From Alphaproteobacteria bacterium (GTDB lineage: Bacteria > Pseudomonadota > Alphaproteobacteria > Elsterales > Elsteraceae), in NCBI GenBank assembly GCA_013297545.1, contig JAAFHH010000119.1:1-8065 (forward strand): a stretch of DNA of 8,065 nucleotides. Reading direction: 5' to 3'. Position numbers and translations under genes: made by a program. The stretch's first letter is position 1. Each line of letters starts with the position of its first letter. A model generated the notes under the pieces. It saw nothing but the letters and a program-made list of their open reading frames with translations. It had not been told where the DNA came from and ran no database searches. Of this stretch, positions 6,802 through 8,065 are shown one piece after another.

Positions 6802-7221
6802 TTAGGCGTTCAGATTGTCCAGCGCCTTCTGGAACCGACCGGCGTGCGACTTTTCAGCCTTCGCCAGGGTTTCAAACCAGTCAGCGATTTCGTCGAAGCC
6901 TTCTTCGCGTGCCGTACGCGCCATGCCCGGGTACATGTCGGTGTACTCGTGGGTTTCGCCGGCGATCGAGGCCTTCAGGTTCAAGTTGGTCGGGCCAATC
7001 GGCTCGCCCGTGGCCGGATCACCGACTTCTTCCAGGAATTCCAGGTGACCGTGCGCGTGGCCGGTTTCGCCTTCCGCCGTCGAGCGGAACACGGCAGCGA
7101 CGTCGTTGTAGCCTTCGACGTCGGCCTTTTGTGCGAAATACAGGTAGCGGCGGTTGGCCTGGCTTTCGCCGGCGAACGCTTCCTTCAGATTGTGTTCGGT
7201 CTTCGAACCCTTCAACGCCAT
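6802..7221 (-). CDS. Rubrerythrin, short form without rubredoxin domain
   Basis: A 139-residue four-helix ferritin-like diiron protein. All expected ligands are visible: Glu19 (in AFAGESQANRRYLYFA), Glu52 and His55 (EGETGH), Glu89 and Glu92 (AGETHEY), and Glu123 and His126 (AEKSHAG). Rubrerythrins reduce hydrogen peroxide to water in the cytosol. Classic ones are about 190 residues with a C-terminal rubredoxin domain (two CxxC pairs). This one ends right after the diiron domain and has no cysteine, as in sulerythrin-type proteins, so electrons must come from another protein, probably the Fe-S protein encoded next. The start is supported by GAGGGAG (7234-7228), six bases before ATG. The Irr-box-like palindrome and TTGACA upstream suggest iron-responsive control. 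Confidence 0.95.
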   Translation of the reverse strand: MALKGSKTEHNLKEAFAGESQANRRYLYFAQKADVEGYNDVAAVFRSTAEGETGHAHGHLEFLEEVGDPATGEPIGPTNLNLKASIAGETHEYTDMYPGMARTAREEGFDEIADWFETLAKAEKSHAGRFQKALDNLNA

Positions 7222-7279
7222 GACCCGCTCCCTCGGTAAGCAGCCGTCGACGATCGACAGCCGCGACTGATCGTTGGCA

Positions 7280-7296
7280 CCGCGCGTCTGGCGCGG
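7280..7296 (-). other. GC-rich hairpin in the rubrerythrin leader
   Basis: CCGCGC and GCGCGG pair as six base pairs around a five-base loop. If transcription starts near 7299, as the candidate promoter predicts, this hairpin would lie at the very 5' end of the mRNA, where such stems protect against decay. The rest of the 7222-7279 leader shows only small TCGA-type dyads and the ribosome site. Confidence 0.4.
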
Positions 7297-7305
7297 CGTT
7301 GGGTT

Positions 7306-7334
7306 GATATCGGCCGTTTAAGGCGGTTTGTCAA
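7306..7334 (-). promoter_or_regulatory. Candidate promoter of the rubrerythrin operon
   Basis: On the minus strand a perfect TTGACA (7334-7329) is followed, after 17 bases, by GATATC (7311-7306). This is a poor -10, but a strong -35 with a loose -10 is common in Alphaproteobacteria. The predicted start is near 7299, giving a leader of about 78 bases. The Irr-box-like palindrome ends a few bases upstream of the -35. Confidence 0.5.
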
Positions 7335-7338
7335 CCTG

Positions 7339-7355
7339 TCTAGAATAATTCTATT
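7339..7355. promoter_or_regulatory. Irr-box (iron control element)-like palindrome
   Basis: TAGAATAATTCTA (7341-7353) is a perfect 13-base palindrome. In its 17-base context it matches the iron control element as I recall it (TTTAGAA, three bases, TTCTAAA) at most positions; the differences are a C at the second base and T where the last two are A. It is between irr and rubrerythrin, centred about 13 bases upstream of the candidate -35. With the irr gene adjacent, Irr is the likely binder. A third half-site, ATTCT (7353-7357), follows directly. Whether Irr would repress or activate from here cannot be told. Confidence 0.65.
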
Positions 7356-7367
7356 CTGTGACAGGAA

Positions 7368-7784
7368 CTAGCTGCGGCGGACCCGCACGATGACGTCGAC
7401 CCGCTCAAGCGTGCAGCCCTTCGGCAGGCTCGGCATCGCACTCACCGCGATCTGATCGGCGGAGATGTCTTGCAGTTCGGCCGTGTCGACGTGGAAGAAA
7501 TGGTGATGGCTCGAAACGTTGGTGTCGAAGTACGACCGCCCCGCTTCCACCACGACTTCGCGCAGCAACCCGGCCGCCGTGAACTGGTGCAGGGTATTGT
7601 ACACCGTGGCGAGCGACACCTTGGTGTCCCCAGCTGCAGCCTCATTGTGCAGCTGTTCGGCGGTCACGTGCCGGGTCGGGCCCGAAAACAACAACCGCCC
7701 GAGAGCCAGACGCTGGCGCGTCGGGCGCAAGCCCGCGGCTCTCAAACGTTCGCCGGCAGCGATCATGGCCACATCAGGTCCCAT
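7368..7784 (-). CDS. irr: Irr-type Fur family transcriptional regulator
   Basis: A 138-residue DNA-binding protein. The N-terminal winged helix shows LRAAGLRPTRQRLALGRLLF (14-33) and the recognition-helix region VSLATVYNTLHQFTAAGLL (56-74). The dimerisation part has YFDTNVSSHHHFF (85-97); this HHH stretch after an F-D-T-N motif is the Irr hallmark, linked to haem/metal sensing. The CxxC zinc pairs of true Fur/PerR are absent (single Cys124). The N-terminal haem regulatory motif of Bradyrhizobium Irr is also absent. Irr controls iron and haem genes in Alphaproteobacteria and is degraded or inactivated in response to haem or oxidants. Start choice is uncertain: GTG 7793, ATG 7784 or ATG 7766. 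I prefer 7784 because GTG 7793 lies inside a candidate -10; no start has a clear Shine-Dalgarno. It is upstream of, and co-oriented with, the rubrerythrin operon. Confidence 0.9.
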   Translation of the reverse strand: MGPDVAMIAAGERLRAAGLRPTRQRLALGRLLFSGPTRHVTAEQLHNEAAAGDTKVSLATVYNTLHQFTAAGLLREVVVEAGRSYFDTNVSSHHHFFHVDTAELQDISADQIAVSAMPSLPKGCTLERVDVIVRVRRS

Positions 7785-7790
7785 AACGGT

Positions 7791-7818
7791 CACATAGGGC
7801 GACGGCGACTGAATTCAA
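7791..7818 (-). promoter_or_regulatory. Candidate irr promoter
   Basis: On the minus strand TTGAAT (7818-7813) is followed by a 16-base spacer and TATGTG (7796-7791). The predicted start falls near 7784, the preferred irr ATG, so the message could be leaderless, or have an 18-base leader if ATG 7766 is used. The -35 overlaps a TTCAAG/CTTGAA dyad. Confidence 0.35.
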
Positions 7819-7831
7819 GCGTTCACTTGAA
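7814..7831. repeat. Inverted repeat upstream of irr
   Basis: TTCAAG (7814-7819) and CTTGAA (7826-7831) are perfect arms around a six-base centre. Next to it is the perfect palindrome AAAACGTTTT (7830-7839), which covers most of the stop codon of the right-edge gene. It could be an operator on the irr promoter or a weak transcript-end hairpin. It does not look like an Irr box. Confidence 0.45.
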
Positions 7832-7837
7832 AACGTT

Positions 7838-8065
7838 TTAGTCGCCCGTGCGAATCCGGTCCACCAGCTGGCCGACAGTCGGGATGAAGCCGTTCGAATA
7901 GAACGGATCTTGCGCGAACCGGTAGGCGTTGTGGCCAGCAAACATCAGCTGGTTTTCGGTTTGGTCCGTGTGCGCGATTTCCTGCAGGGTTTTTTGAATG
8001 CAGAAGGATCGCGGATCGGGCGTCTTGCCCGTGGTGCCCTCGTCGCCCTGCGCCCAGTTGGAAAA
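7838..8065 (-). CDS. Unrecognised protein, C-terminal 75 residues (5' end outside window)
   Basis: An open minus-strand frame from the right edge to a TAA at 7838-7840. It reads from FSNWAQGDEGTTGKTPDPRS through a helical-looking IQKTLQEIAHTDQTENQLMF and GHNAYRFAQDPFYSNGF to LVDRIRTGD. Codon use, with G or C favoured in third positions, and the lack of stops fit a real gene, as does its position 54 bases before irr in the same direction. I do not recognise the family; the GHNAYRF segment is faintly like the end of TIM-barrel amidohydrolases, but this is not enough to call. No membrane segment is visible in this piece. Confidence 0.7.
   Translation of the reverse strand, partial: FSNWAQGDEGTTGKTPDPRSFCIQKTLQEIAHTDQTENQLMFAGHNAYRFAQDPFYSNGFIPTVGQLVDRIRTGD

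Noticed and set aside
7335..7365. Reading the dyad after the irr stop as an intrinsic terminator
   Set aside because: No T run follows on the minus strand, the arms are interrupted, and the core matches an Irr-box palindrome better.
7368..7784. Calling the regulator Fur or PerR
   Set aside because: It lacks the paired CxxC zinc motifs and has the FDTN...HHH segment characteristic of Irr.
1..8065. CRISPR array, insertion sequence, prophage, tRNA or rRNA
   Set aside because: No regularly spaced repeats, transposase-like frame, terminal inverted repeats or tRNA-like cloverleaf were seen; gene content looks chromosomal.

Overview
The window is GC-rich, densely coding bacterial DNA and looks alphaproteobacterial. 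Two genes point that way: an Irr-type member of the Fur family (7368-7784, minus) and a FlbT-like protein (1021-1446, plus). Both families are known mainly from Alphaproteobacteria. Genus cannot be told from this sequence.

Left part (1-2003, plus strand): the C-terminal three quarters of purB (adenylosuccinate lyase) runs in from the left edge. A stand-alone flbT-like gene follows, with its own plausible promoter and good ribosome site, and is closed by a strong intrinsic terminator. Then comes a small secreted TPR protein. None of the usual flagellar neighbours of flbT (flaF, flagellin genes) is present.

Middle part (2000-4694, minus strand): a two-gene operon of a secreted DUF1800 protein and a Tat-exported DUF1501 protein. 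The ribosome site of the second gene covers the stop of the first. The pair is widespread but its biochemical role is unknown to me. The DUF1501 gene meets the TPR gene tail to tail with a 4-base overlap.

Right part (4789-7784, minus strand): irr, then rubrerythrin, then a GlpC/heterodisulfide-reductase-like Fe-S protein, then DUF3501. The rubrerythrin is the short form with no rubredoxin domain, so it needs an outside electron donor. The Fe-S protein, with two 4Fe-4S motifs and two cysteine-rich CCG-type domains, is the obvious candidate. An Irr-box-like palindrome lies between irr and rubrerythrin, just upstream of a -35-like TTGACA. I read this as an iron-responsive peroxide/oxygen-defence module. 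The most interesting points are the three-half-site operator, the unusual electron-transfer set, and an intercistronic hairpin capped by a UUCG tetraloop. The last 75 codons of an unrecognised minus-strand gene lie at the right edge.

No tRNA, rRNA, CRISPR array, insertion sequence or attachment site was seen.
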